Shown here one piece after another: positions 1-7,407 of a stretch of DNA of 40,005 bases. A program made the position numbers and the translations under genes. The notes under the pieces were generated by a model that was given only the letters and a program-made list of their open reading frames with translations, was not told where the DNA came from and ran no database searches. Positions within the stretch are counted from its first letter, which is position 1. Each line of letters opens with the position of its first letter. This DNA is from Gammaproteobacteria bacterium (GTDB lineage Bacteria; Pseudomonadota; Gammaproteobacteria; UWMA-0217), in assembly GCA_026981985.1 (NCBI GenBank), contig JALSHZ010000136.1:1-40005 (forward strand). The letters run 5' to 3'.

Positions 1-134
1 GACGGCAATACGCCCTGACAGGTGCTTCGTCCGAAAAAAGCGGGCTACGGGGCGGCAGCCATTCTATCTTTGTTATAAACGGGCCATGTAAATCAATGAC
101 TTGGGGCTTAACTTAATGGCATTGCTCTCAGGAG

Positions 135-494
135 GTGGAAAAATACAGTTACCGCTATTTGCGTGAGGAACCCTGTGGCGAGTGGCAGTGCCATGTCATC
201 GAGCGCAAGCCGAAATACAAGTATTCCGGCTACACGCGGCAGCTCGTCTGGATCGATAAGGATAAGTACCGCATCCAGCGGGTCGAATTTTTCGACCGCA
301 AGAACAAGCCGCTCAAGACACTGGAATTCAGTGGCTACCAGCAATACCTCGACCACTATTTCCGTCCTGACAAGATGGCGATGCGTAACCTGCAAAACGG
401 CAAGAGTACAACCCTGGAATGGAAGAACTACAAATTCCAGACCGGACTGAAGGACAAGGACTTCAACAAGAACAAGTTGAAGAACCTTCGCTGA
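135..494 (+). pseudogene. 5'-truncated outer-membrane lipoprotein-sorting protein (LolA-like)
   Basis: The 119 residues match the C-terminal half of the LolA-like outer-membrane lipoprotein-sorting family: EVEKYSYRYLREEPCG, SGYTRQLVWIDKD, FFDRKNKPLKTLEFSGY, and a tail ending TGLKDKDFNKNKLKNLR. Family members are usually about 250 residues with a signal peptide. Here the resemblance stops a few codons before the GTG at 135 (Ser-Gln-Glu is still readable at 126-134), and an in-frame TAA lies at 114-116. The signal peptide and about 130 N-terminal residues are missing, and the GTG has no spaced ribosome binding site. In relatives this gene usually follows an MMPL/RND-type permease and precedes an outer-membrane barrel gene like the one at 508. 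I read it as a remnant left by a rearrangement just upstream. I recognise nothing in bases 1-120. Confidence 0.65.
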
Positions 495-507
495 GCAAGG
501 ACGGTTA

Positions 508-1710
508 ATGAGACGACTTTCTTCTGCGTGGCTGGCCATTGCGTTTACGCTGGCGGCCGCAGCGACGATTGGCGATGCTACCGCTGCGTGGCGTGGCAAT
601 GCCGCGTTGGAGGCGCGCTATTTTCTCAATGACGGGCTGTATTCAGAACAGGAAAACTTCTATCCATCGGTCTCGATGGAGGCTGAGTACTATCACGCGT
701 TTGAGGATAGCGATTATTCGCTGACAATCACGCCATTCTACCGTTACGACGCTATCGATGATGAACGTACTCATTGGGATTTTCGTGAATTTCGCCTGCA
801 TGTGGCCAGGGGAGAGTGGGAGTGGGATGTTGGTTTGATCAAAGTGTTCTGGGGTGTCACCGAATCACGCCATCTCGTCGATATCATCAATCAGACCGAT
901 CAGATCGAAAATATCGACGGTGAAGACAAACTGGGTCAGCCCGCAGTGCATGGGCTGTGGTATCGCGACTGGGGTACGGTCGAGTTGTTCCTGATGCCCG
1001 GGTTTCGTGAGCGGACATTTCCTGGTGACAAGGGTCGCTTGCGTGGCCCGCTGGCAGTCGATACCGATAACGCCAGCTATGAGTCGGATGATGAAGAAAG
1101 TCATCTCGATGTGGCGCTGCGCCTTGCAGGCACGGTCAAGGATGACTGGGACGTTGGCTTGTCCTTTTTCTCCGGCACCTCCCGCGAGCCGGACCTGGTT
1201 GTTGATATGTCCGGGGCGGCCCCTCGTTTGACGCCATTCTATCCACTGATCGACCAGATCGGTCTCGATGTGCAGGCAACGCTAGACAACTGGCTATGGA
1301 AATTCGAAGCCATTCACCGCGAACAGGCAGATGCACGTTTCGATGCTGTCGTCGGTGGTTTTGAATATACCTTCTACGGTATCGCTGAAGGCGCGTCCGA
1401 TCTGGGCGTATTGCTGGAATATCATCATGACAGCCGGGGCAAGTCCGCGCCGACACCGTTTCAGAATGATGTGTTTGTCGGTGCGCGCTGGGCATTGAAC
1501 GATGCCCAAAGCACTGACTATCTCGCCGGCGGCCTGTTCGATGTCGATCTCGGCAGCCGTAGTTTTCGCGTCGAATTCAACCGGCGCCTCGGGCAGAACT
1601 GGAAGTTGACGGGAGAAGCGCAGCTGTTTTCACAGATCGACAGCGAAGATATTCAATATGCGCTGCGTCAGGATGATTTTATTCAGATCGAACTGGCGAG
1701 GTATTTCTAA
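508..1710 (+). CDS. Outer-membrane beta-barrel protein of unknown function
   Basis: The 400-residue protein starts with a clear signal peptide (Arg-Arg, hydrophobic run, cleavage near AAA/DATA-AW, about residue 26). The rest alternates polar and aromatic residues as in outer-membrane beta strands and ends in an aromatic residue (IELARYF), a typical barrel C-terminus. The motif GLIKVFWGVTESRHLVDIIN is typical of a porin-like family encoded beside LolA-like sorting proteins and RND/MMPL permeases. The start is supported by AAGGACGG shortly upstream of ATG 508. It follows the truncated sorting gene by 13 nt, so the two were probably one operon. Transport of a lipid or small hydrophobic substrate is plausible from that context, but no substrate can be named. 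Confidence 0.7.
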   Translation: MRRLSSAWLAIAFTLAAAATIGDATAAWRGNAALEARYFLNDGLYSEQENFYPSVSMEAEYYHAFEDSDYSLTITPFYRYDAIDDERTHWDFREFRLHVARGEWEWDVGLIKVFWGVTESRHLVDIINQTDQIENIDGEDKLGQPAVHGLWYRDWGTVELFLMPGFRERTFPGDKGRLRGPLAVDTDNASYESDDEESHLDVALRLAGTVKDDWDVGLSFFSGTSREPDLVVDMSGAAPRLTPFYPLIDQIGLDVQATLDNWLWKFEAIHREQADARFDAVVGGFEYTFYGIAEGASDLGVLLEYHHDSRGKSAPTPFQNDVFVGARWALNDAQSTDYLAGGLFDVDLGSRSFRVEFNRRLGQNWKLTGEAQLFSQIDSEDIQYALRQDDFIQIELARYF

Positions 1711-1746
1711 AGGGTGCCACATACTCGATTTTCGGAGCCGGTTGGT

Positions 1747-1783
1747 CCCCTCTCCCCGCGCGGGAGAGGGTTGGGGAGAGGGG
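1747..1783. repeat. CCCTCTCCC-type palindromic repeat
   Basis: CCCCTCTCCCC at 1747-1757 is the exact reverse complement of GGGGAGAGGGG at 1773-1783. A second copy of the 3' arm (GGGAGAGGG, 1762-1770) sits inside, so the left arm can pair with either. It lies 36 nt past the barrel gene and could act as a 3' transcript structure. Similar units occur at 27402-27440. Confidence 0.7.
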
Positions 1784-1854
1784 TGGCCCAAGGCTGAATC
1801 AAGGAATGTCGCTGGTATCAACGCTGATGAATGCCGAAACTCGACTGATAAAAT

Positions 1855-2100
1855 ATGGATGACCAAGGCCATTTGAAGTGGCGCTGCCGGCGCGGCGTGC
1901 GTGAGTTGGATGTCGTACTTGATGCATGGCTCAACAACGCTTATCCCACGGCCTCATCTGCGCAGCGGCTTGCGTTTGCCGAGTTGCTGGCTATGAGTGA
2001 CCCGCAGTTGTTCGATGTGTTGCTGGGTCGGGCCGATGTTGCCGATGTGGTACAGCGGGAGGTCGTGGCCGAGCTTCGCCGCTTGTCCCGGAGACGCTGA
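1855..2100 (+). CDS. sdhE: FAD assembly factor SdhE
   Basis: The 81-residue protein belongs to the SdhE/YgfY (DUF339, SDHAF2) family, cytosolic factors that promote covalent attachment of FAD to SdhA. The signature RGxxE is present as Arg13-Gly14-Val-Arg-Glu17 within WRCRRGVRELD, followed by LDAWL and the family pattern of a short acidic helix (DPQLFDVLLGR). Length is as expected for the family. The start ATG at 1855 has no strong Shine-Dalgarno; a shorter form is unlikely because the conserved block begins at residue 8. It lies about 10 kb from the sdhCDAB operon it should serve and next to fumarase, so its supply is not coupled to its client by operon structure. Confidence 0.85.
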   Translation: MDDQGHLKWRCRRGVRELDVVLDAWLNNAYPTASSAQRLAFAELLAMSDPQLFDVLLGRADVADVVQREVVAELRRLSRRR

Positions 2101-2101
2101 C

Positions 2102-2316
2102 AGCCCGGATTTCTCACCGGATTGACGAGCCCTCGCTTGTTCTTTGAATCCACAAGGGATTTTTTTCAGGCCGCTGCCGGCATCCTGCCTTACGCGGCAC
2201 TTGTACTTCCCTGTACATCGTCGGAAAGACACATTGTTATTCCGCTCCTTCACAAAATCCCTCATGAATCCAAAGCCCTGCGCGATCATCTCGCCACCCG
2301 GTGAGAAATCCGGGCT
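2102..2316. repeat. 215-bp element with 19-bp perfect terminal inverted repeats
   Basis: AGCCCGGATTTCTCACCGG at 2102-2120 is the exact reverse complement of 2298-2316. Moving inward, both arms keep resembling each other for about 70 bp (CTTTGAATCCA versus CTTTGGATTCA, AGGGATTTT in both), so the whole unit is an imperfect palindrome. It fills the gap between sdhE and fumarase. No direct target repeats are visible. A short related piece (GCCCGGATTTCGCATCGG) follows fumarase at 3901. Confidence 0.7.
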
Positions 2317-2379
2317 AGCAGTTGCATCCAATCCGCTATCATGGGCATTATCGAGTTCCAAGTAATCCGAAGTGCCGCC

Positions 2380-3900
2380 ATGACCCTGATACGCAACGAA
2401 GATCTCATCGCCAGCATCGCCGATGCGCTGCAGTTCATTTCCTATTATCACCCCGAGGATTTCGTCCGGGCCATGACGCGGGCCTGGGAGCAGGAAGAAT
2501 CGCCTGCCGCCAAGGACGCGATCACGCAGATTCTCGTTAACTCACGCATGGCGGCAGAAGGACACCGGCCAGTCTGTCAGGACACCGGCATTGTCGTTGT
2601 CTTCATGCGCATTGGCATGGACGTGCAATGGGAAGGTGGCATGAGCGTTGAAGATCTGGTTAATGAAGGGGTGCGCCGTGCTTACCTGTGGCCGGACAAT
2701 GTGCTGCGTGCGTCGATCTTGACCGACCCCGTGGGCGAGCGGCGCAATACTGGTGACAATACCCCGGCGGTGATCCACATGTCCGTTGTGCCGGGTGATA
2801 CGGTCACGGTGGAAGTCGCGGCCAAGGGTGGTGGTTCGGAAAACAAGGCGCGCCTGGCAATGCTCAATCCCAGTGACAGTGTTGTCGATTGGGTGCTCGA
2901 TACGGTGCCGACGCTGGGTGCCGGCTGGTGTCCTCCAGGCATTCTCGGTATCGGCATCGGTGGTACAGCGGAAAAAGCCGCGCTGCTTGCCAAGGAAGTG
3001 ATGATGGAGCCGATCGATATTCACGAACTGAAAGCGCGTGGCCCACGCAATCGCGTCGAGGCGCTGCGGCTTGAGCTGATGGACAAGGTCAATCAGCTGG
3101 GTATCGGGGCGCAGGGCTTGGGCGGTTTGACCACGGTACTCGACGTCAAGATCAAAGACTATCCCACCCACGCGGCTTCGCTGCCGGTCTGCCTGATCCC
3201 GAACTGCGCTGCGACCCGCCATGCCCAATTTGTACTCGACGGGCGTGGGCCAGCCTTGCAGACGCCCCCCGATTTGTCGATCTGGCCGGATATCAGCTAC
3301 GAAGCGGCGCCGGGCTCACGCCGGGTCGACCTCGACAGCGTGACGCGTGACGATGTCAAAAGCTGGAAGCCCGGCGAGGTGCTGCTGCTGTCGGGAAAAA
3401 TGCTCACTGGCCGTGATGCCGCGCATAAGCGGCTGATCGAACTGCTCGACAAGGGCGAACCACTGCCAGTGGATCTGCGCAATCGATTTATCTACTACGT
3501 CGGTCCGGTCGATCCGGTGCCGGGTGAGGTCGTCGGCCCGGCGGGGCCGACCACGGCGACGCGCATGGACAAGTTTCTGGAACGGATTCTTGCCGATACC
3601 GGCTTGCTCGGCAGCATTGGCAAAGCGGAGCGGGGGCCATCTGCAATCGAAGCGATCAAAAAATATCAATCGGTTTATCTGATGGCGGTTGGTGGTGCCG
3701 CCTATCTGGTGTCGAAAGCGATCACCGATGCGCATGTCGTCGCTTTCCCCGAACTGGGCATGGAAGCGATCTATGAATTTGAAGTGAAAGATATGCCGGT
3801 TACCGTCGCGGTGGATTCCAATGGGACGTCAGTACACCAGACGGGGCCAGCGCAATGGAAAAAAATCATTTTCGAGAAAATGGATAAATCGGCGTTTTAG
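2380..3900 (+). CDS. fumA: Fumarate hydratase, class I ([4Fe-4S])
   Basis: This 506-residue protein interconverts fumarate and malate in the TCA cycle using an oxygen-sensitive [4Fe-4S] cluster. The N-terminal domain has PVCQDTG (Cys66) and GWCPPGILGIGIGGTAEKA (Cys184); NCAATRH supplies Cys276. The 118- and 92-residue spacings fit the three cluster ligands of class I fumarases. The C-terminal domain contains GKMLTGRDAAHKR and GPTTATRMD. The frame opens at 2341, but ATG 2380 gives the expected family N-terminus (MTLIRNEDLI). It is flanked upstream by the 215-bp repeat and downstream by a GST. Class I enzymes are typical of low-oxygen or iron-replete growth; no class II fumC is present in the window. 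Confidence 0.93.
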   Translation: MTLIRNEDLIASIADALQFISYYHPEDFVRAMTRAWEQEESPAAKDAITQILVNSRMAAEGHRPVCQDTGIVVVFMRIGMDVQWEGGMSVEDLVNEGVRRAYLWPDNVLRASILTDPVGERRNTGDNTPAVIHMSVVPGDTVTVEVAAKGGGSENKARLAMLNPSDSVVDWVLDTVPTLGAGWCPPGILGIGIGGTAEKAALLAKEVMMEPIDIHELKARGPRNRVEALRLELMDKVNQLGIGAQGLGGLTTVLDVKIKDYPTHAASLPVCLIPNCAATRHAQFVLDGRGPALQTPPDLSIWPDISYEAAPGSRRVDLDSVTRDDVKSWKPGEVLLLSGKMLTGRDAAHKRLIELLDKGEPLPVDLRNRFIYYVGPVDPVPGEVVGPAGPTTATRMDKFLERILADTGLLGSIGKAERGPSAIEAIKKYQSVYLMAVGGAAYLVSKAITDAHVVAFPELGMEAIYEFEVKDMPVTVAVDSNGTSVHQTGPAQWKKIIFEKMDKSAF

Positions 3901-3944
3901 CCCGGATTTCGCATCGGATAAAAACAAAGATCGGGTGATGCAAT

Positions 3945-4574
3945 ATGAAATACAAGGTGTATGGTGATATTCAGTCCGGCAACTGCTACAAGGTAAAGCT
4001 GCTGCTGTTATTTCTTGGCATCGAGCATGAATGGCAGGCCGTTGATATTCTTGCCGGGGAAACGCAGACCGAAGCATTTCTTGCGATGAATCCCAACGGC
4101 AAGATTCCTGTGCTGGTACTGGAAAATGGTGATAGCCTGAGTGAGTCCAACGCTATTTTGAATTTTCTTGCCGAAGGCACATCGTGGCTACCAAAGGAGC
4201 GTTTGGCTAGGGCGCGGGTGCTCGAATGGCAATTTTTTGAACAGTACAGCCATGAACCCTATATCGCCACTGCGCGATTTATCAATAAATACCTGGGCTT
4301 GCCTGATGATCGTCTCGAAGAATATCAGGCGAAACAGCAGGGCGGTCATCAGGCGCTAAAGGTGATGGAGCAACAGCTTGCGCGATCCCCGTTTGTTGCG
4401 GGCGAGCAGCCGAGCATCGCCGATATCAGTCTCTATGCCTATACGCATGTTGCGCACGAGGGTGGGTTTTATCTTGCGGGTTATCCGGCTATTGGTCGTT
4501 GGCTGGAAGCAGTGGAAGCATTGCCAGGGCATGCGACGATGGCCAGCCTGATGACAGAGGCAGCATGTCAGTGA
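3945..4574 (+). CDS. Glutathione S-transferase family protein
   Basis: The 209-residue protein has the two GST domains: a thioredoxin-like N-terminal half (about residues 1-78) with NPNGKIPVL carrying the cis-proline and LSESNAIL of the glutathione site, and an all-helical C-terminal half with the PSIADISLYAY capping motif. The N-terminal SGNCYKVKLLL region offers Ser/Cys candidates for the catalytic residue. Substrate cannot be predicted. The stop overlaps the sbcD start by 10 nt, so the two are co-transcribed and probably translationally coupled. The start ATG follows AAAGATCGGGTGATGCAAT, a weak ribosome binding site. Confidence 0.88.
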   Translation: MKYKVYGDIQSGNCYKVKLLLLFLGIEHEWQAVDILAGETQTEAFLAMNPNGKIPVLVLENGDSLSESNAILNFLAEGTSWLPKERLARARVLEWQFFEQYSHEPYIATARFINKYLGLPDDRLEEYQAKQQGGHQALKVMEQQLARSPFVAGEQPSIADISLYAYTHVAHEGGFYLAGYPAIGRWLEAVEALPGHATMASLMTEAACQ

Positions 4575-5797
4575 AAATTCTCCACACCTCCGATTGGCAT
4601 TTGGGACGAACGCTCTATGGCCGCAAACGCTACGATGAATTTGAAGCGTTTCTCGACTGGCTTGGGCAAATAATAGAAGCTGAGTCTGTCGATGTGCTAC
4701 TGGTTGCGGGTGATATTTTTGACACCGCTGCGCCGAGCAATCGTGCTCAGGCGCTCTACTACCAATTTCTTTGCCGCATTGCCGGTTCGAGCTGCCGCCA
4801 TGTTGTCGTTATTGCCGGCAATCACGATTCCCCCTCGTTTCTCGATGCGCCGCGCGAACTGCTGAAGGCATTGTCCGTGCATGTCGTGGGCGCCGCCGCT
4901 GATGATCCGCAACAGGAAGTCATCGTATTGCATGATCGTGACGGCAGGCCCGAGCTGATCGCCTGTGCCGTGCCTTATTTGCGCGATCGGGATATTCGGC
5001 TGGTGGAGGCGGGTGAGAGCCCTGCCAGCAAGGAGCAGAAGCTGGTGGAGGGTATTCGTCGGCACTATGAGGTGGTGGGTGAGGCTGCTTCTGCTGTACG
5101 TGCAACGCTTGGCGGTGACATTCCCATCGTCGGCATGGGTCACTTGTTTACCGCCGGCGGGCAAACCATTGAAGGCGACGGCGTGCGGGAACTCTATGTC
5201 GGTTCGCTGGCTCACATCACTGCCGCGATCTTTCCCGACTGTTTCGACTATGTTGCCCTTGGCCATCTTCATGTGCCGCAGAAGGTGGGTGGCCATGAGC
5301 ACATACGATATTCCGGTTCGCCATTGCCGATGGGGTTTGGTGAAGCAAGGCAGCAGAAGTCAGTCTGCCTGATCGATTTCGACGGCTGTCAGCCCAAAAT
5401 CCGAACACTGGATATCCCCTGTTTCCAAGCCCTGTGCCGGTTCAGTGGAGACTGGGAGGCGCTTGCAACCGGCATTGCCAAACTCGTCGATGACAACAGT
5501 AATGCCTGGCTTGAGATCAACTATGATGGCGAAGATGTCATCTCAGACCTGAGGCAGCGCTTGGAAACCGCCATCGAAGGCAGCAATCTGGAAATTCTCC
5601 GTATCCGCAACAACCGCATCGTCGAAAGAGCTCTGGGCCGCATGCGAGAGGATGAAACGCTGGATGACCTCGACGTTTTCGACGTGTTTCAACGCTGTTT
5701 AGATGCGCACGACATCGCTACCGATCAGCGCGAACTGCTGCAAAATGCCTACCATGAAACGGTGATGTCGCTGCAAGAAGAGAGTGACGCCAACTGA
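4565..5797 (+). CDS. sbcD: Exonuclease subunit SbcD (Mre11-type nuclease), without adjacent sbcC
   Basis: SbcD is the manganese-dependent nuclease of the SbcCD complex that cleaves DNA hairpins and protein-blocked ends. The 410-residue protein carries the calcineurin-like phosphoesterase motifs in order: HTSDWHLGRTL (Asp10, His12), VAGDIFD (Asp50), AGNHDSP (Asn86, His87), GMGHLF, and ALGHLHVPQKV. A C-terminal cap of the usual length follows. The frame opens at 4499, but ATG 4565 gives the canonical MSVKILHTSDWHLG start. In most bacteria the ATPase gene sbcC follows and overlaps sbcD; here a tRNA on the other strand begins 4 nt after the stop. The partner must be elsewhere or absent. Confidence 0.9.
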   Translation: MSVKILHTSDWHLGRTLYGRKRYDEFEAFLDWLGQIIEAESVDVLLVAGDIFDTAAPSNRAQALYYQFLCRIAGSSCRHVVVIAGNHDSPSFLDAPRELLKALSVHVVGAAADDPQQEVIVLHDRDGRPELIACAVPYLRDRDIRLVEAGESPASKEQKLVEGIRRHYEVVGEAASAVRATLGGDIPIVGMGHLFTAGGQTIEGDGVRELYVGSLAHITAAIFPDCFDYVALGHLHVPQKVGGHEHIRYSGSPLPMGFGEARQQKSVCLIDFDGCQPKIRTLDIPCFQALCRFSGDWEALATGIAKLVDDNSNAWLEINYDGEDVISDLRQRLETAIEGSNLEILRIRNNRIVERALGRMREDETLDDLDVFDVFQRCLDAHDIATDQRELLQNAYHETVMSLQEESDAN

Positions 5798-5801
5798 AAA
5801 G

Positions 5802-5878
5802 TGGTCGGAGTGAGAGGATTCGAACCTCCGGCCCCTGCCTCCCGAAGGCAGTGCTCTACCAGGCTGAGCTACACTCCG
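5802..5878 (-). tRNA. tRNA-Pro (anticodon CGG)
   Basis: Read on the minus strand, the acceptor stem CGGAGTG pairs with CACTCCG. The D arm is GCTCAGCCTGGTAGAGC. The anticodon stem CTGCC/GGCAG encloses loop TTCGGGA with anticodon CGG. The T arm GGAGGTTCGAATCCTC follows, then discriminator A and an encoded CCA (5802-5804). It is 77 nt including CCA and decodes CCG proline codons. It converges with sbcD, with only 4 nt between. Confidence 0.96.
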
Positions 5879-5900
5879 AGTTGAATTTTTTCGGAGACAG

Positions 5901-5906
5901 ATTGTA
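5901..5906 (-). promoter_or_regulatory. Probable -10 box of the tRNA-Pro promoter
   Basis: On the minus strand TGCTACAAT is an extended -10 (TGn-TACAAT) placed 22 nt before the mature tRNA 5' end. This leaves a short leader for RNase P removal. The -35 region (TCGTTT) is a poor match, which an extended -10 could offset. Inferred from sequence only. Confidence 0.5.
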
Positions 5907-5929
5907 GCATGGCGTTTCGGTAGAAACGA

Positions 5930-6001
5930 ACAGCCTCTGTTATCGATCCAATTCCTACCCGTGGGTCGATGACAGAGGCTGTGGCCATAGGGAAACTATG
6001 G
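5930..6001 (+). other. Two adjacent strong hairpins in the 302-bp gap before the GT61 gene
   Basis: Bases 5930-5949 pair with 5963-5982 over 20 bp and a 13-nt loop; the only non-Watson-Crick pairs are two that read as G-U in plus-strand RNA. Two bases later CCATAG (5985-5990) pairs perfectly with CTATGG (5996-6001) around GGAAA. There is no T-run for a simple terminator. Apart from these hairpins and the tRNA promoter, I see nothing recognisable in 5879-6180. Confidence 0.55.
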
Positions 6002-6180
6002 ACAATCTTGAGAAGCTGGTCACGGACTGATCTTTGAGTTGGCTGTTCGTCTTGGTGCGGGCTTCGTGATGAATGGCTGCTTTGCTAGACTCCGGCGGGG
6101 TTCAGGGCGTCGGCGTGTGCCGGTCGTTTTGCTAGGTCAGGATATCCGGGGCCTGCTTGAAGGACAACGGGGAAGGAACT

Positions 6181-7407
6181 ATGAGTAAGAGCTATAGCCA
6201 GGCAGTAAAGAACAGGCTGAAAAATTTTGTCAAAAAAACAGTCCCTTATCGGATACATTTACAGCCTTGCGGCACGATCGCCCCTGAAGACCTGGCGGCG
6301 CGAGAAGGTGCCGCCAAGGTAAATTATCTGCGCGTGTATGAGGACTACGAGACGATTCTGCCGCTTCCGGTCGAGTTAAGTGACAATCTATCGACGTTTG
6401 CTTGTTATGACGAAGTCCATTCACGTCCTGATGGACATAAATATCTGGCATACAGAGACAGCTATGAGGTAGTCAGTATTTCTGGTGGACGGCTGTCTTC
6501 GAACAACATGTCCAATATTTCAATAATTACTGATCAGAATGAGATCGTTGAGAGGGTTTCTTATCAGTACAGAGTAGATCGCAGAGCGTCTGCATCCGAG
6601 AATGATCTGTTTCAGCAGCGTTATTTTACCGAGCCTGAATATATCGACGGCACTGTTGCAACATTACTGGCAGGCCATGGTGCGACGCATAATGTGAGTC
6701 ATTGGTTATATGATTCGATTCCTCGTATCCATCTTCTCATGGAAGCAGGGGTGTTTGATGAAATCGACTACTTCGTCGTTCCTGCCTATAATACCGAGTA
6801 TCATGAATATACACTTGGTCGTTTCGGAATCGATAAAAGCAAGGTTATTCCCGGATCGAGAGATATGCATCTCGTCGCGAAAAGACTTGTCGCCACATCA
6901 CATCCACGGGGAAACAGGAGTTTTATTCTCCCGACTTGGGTATACGAATTTATTCGCTCAAGCTATCTGGATACGCAAGAAGATGGGAGTGGACAGAGGA
7001 AGCGAATTTATATCAGCCGCAAAGACTCAGGCTATCGAGGAATTATCAACGAAGCGGAAGTAGAAAGCCTATTGAAAAAATATGGTTTCGAGAGCGTCGT
7101 GCTTTCAGAGCTGTCTATGGGTGACCAAGTGACCTTATTCAGTTCTGCCGAGATAGTTGTATCTGCGAGTGGTGCAGGTCTTTCCAAGCTTTTTTTCGCT
7201 CCCCATGACTGCGCAGTTATCGAATTGTTTTCAACGGGATTTGTGCATACCGCATTTTACAATGTTGCGTATCTCGGTGGGTTGAATTACAAAGCGTTGG
7301 TTACCGATGTCGACAACCCGGCTTCCACCATGGCCGCGGGGCAGAGGGAAAGTTTTGCTGTCGATATCGACAAACTCAAAACAGCTCTTGACGGCTTTCT
7401 CTCATGA
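6181..7407 (+). CDS. Glycosyltransferase family 61 protein
   Basis: The 408-residue protein fits the GT61/DUF563 family, whose bacterial members are linked to capsule or surface polysaccharide synthesis. The N-terminal part of the family domain has GHGATHNVSHWLYDSIPRIH (about residues 165-184). The C-terminal part has IYISRKDSGYRGIINEAEV, a Leu-rich segment, then VSASGAGLSKLFFAP (about 328-341) and VIELF. No signal peptide or membrane segment is visible, so it is probably cytoplasmic. A frame opens at TTG 6157, but ATG 6181 follows a good GGGGAAGGA site. Base composition is visibly more AT-rich than its neighbours, suggesting transfer. No other polysaccharide genes are nearby. It is convergent with the next gene, the two stops being interlocked within 6 nt. 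Confidence 0.8.
   Translation: MSKSYSQAVKNRLKNFVKKTVPYRIHLQPCGTIAPEDLAAREGAAKVNYLRVYEDYETILPLPVELSDNLSTFACYDEVHSRPDGHKYLAYRDSYEVVSISGGRLSSNNMSNISIITDQNEIVERVSYQYRVDRRASASENDLFQQRYFTEPEYIDGTVATLLAGHGATHNVSHWLYDSIPRIHLLMEAGVFDEIDYFVVPAYNTEYHEYTLGRFGIDKSKVIPGSRDMHLVAKRLVATSHPRGNRSFILPTWVYEFIRSSYLDTQEDGSGQRKRIYISRKDSGYRGIINEAEVESLLKKYGFESVVLSELSMGDQVTLFSSAEIVVSASGAGLSKLFFAPHDCAVIELFSTGFVHTAFYNVAYLGGLNYKALVTDVDNPASTMAAGQRESFAVDIDKLKTALDGFLS

Noticed and set aside
1954-2451. 165-residue minus-strand gene across sdhE and fumarase
   Set aside because: It crosses two well-supported genes, and its middle is the 215-bp palindromic element.
5802-7407. tRNA-integrated genomic island carrying the GT61 gene
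   Set aside because: Islands usually join the tRNA 3' end, which here faces sbcD. No integrase or repeat of the tRNA end is seen on the GT61 side.
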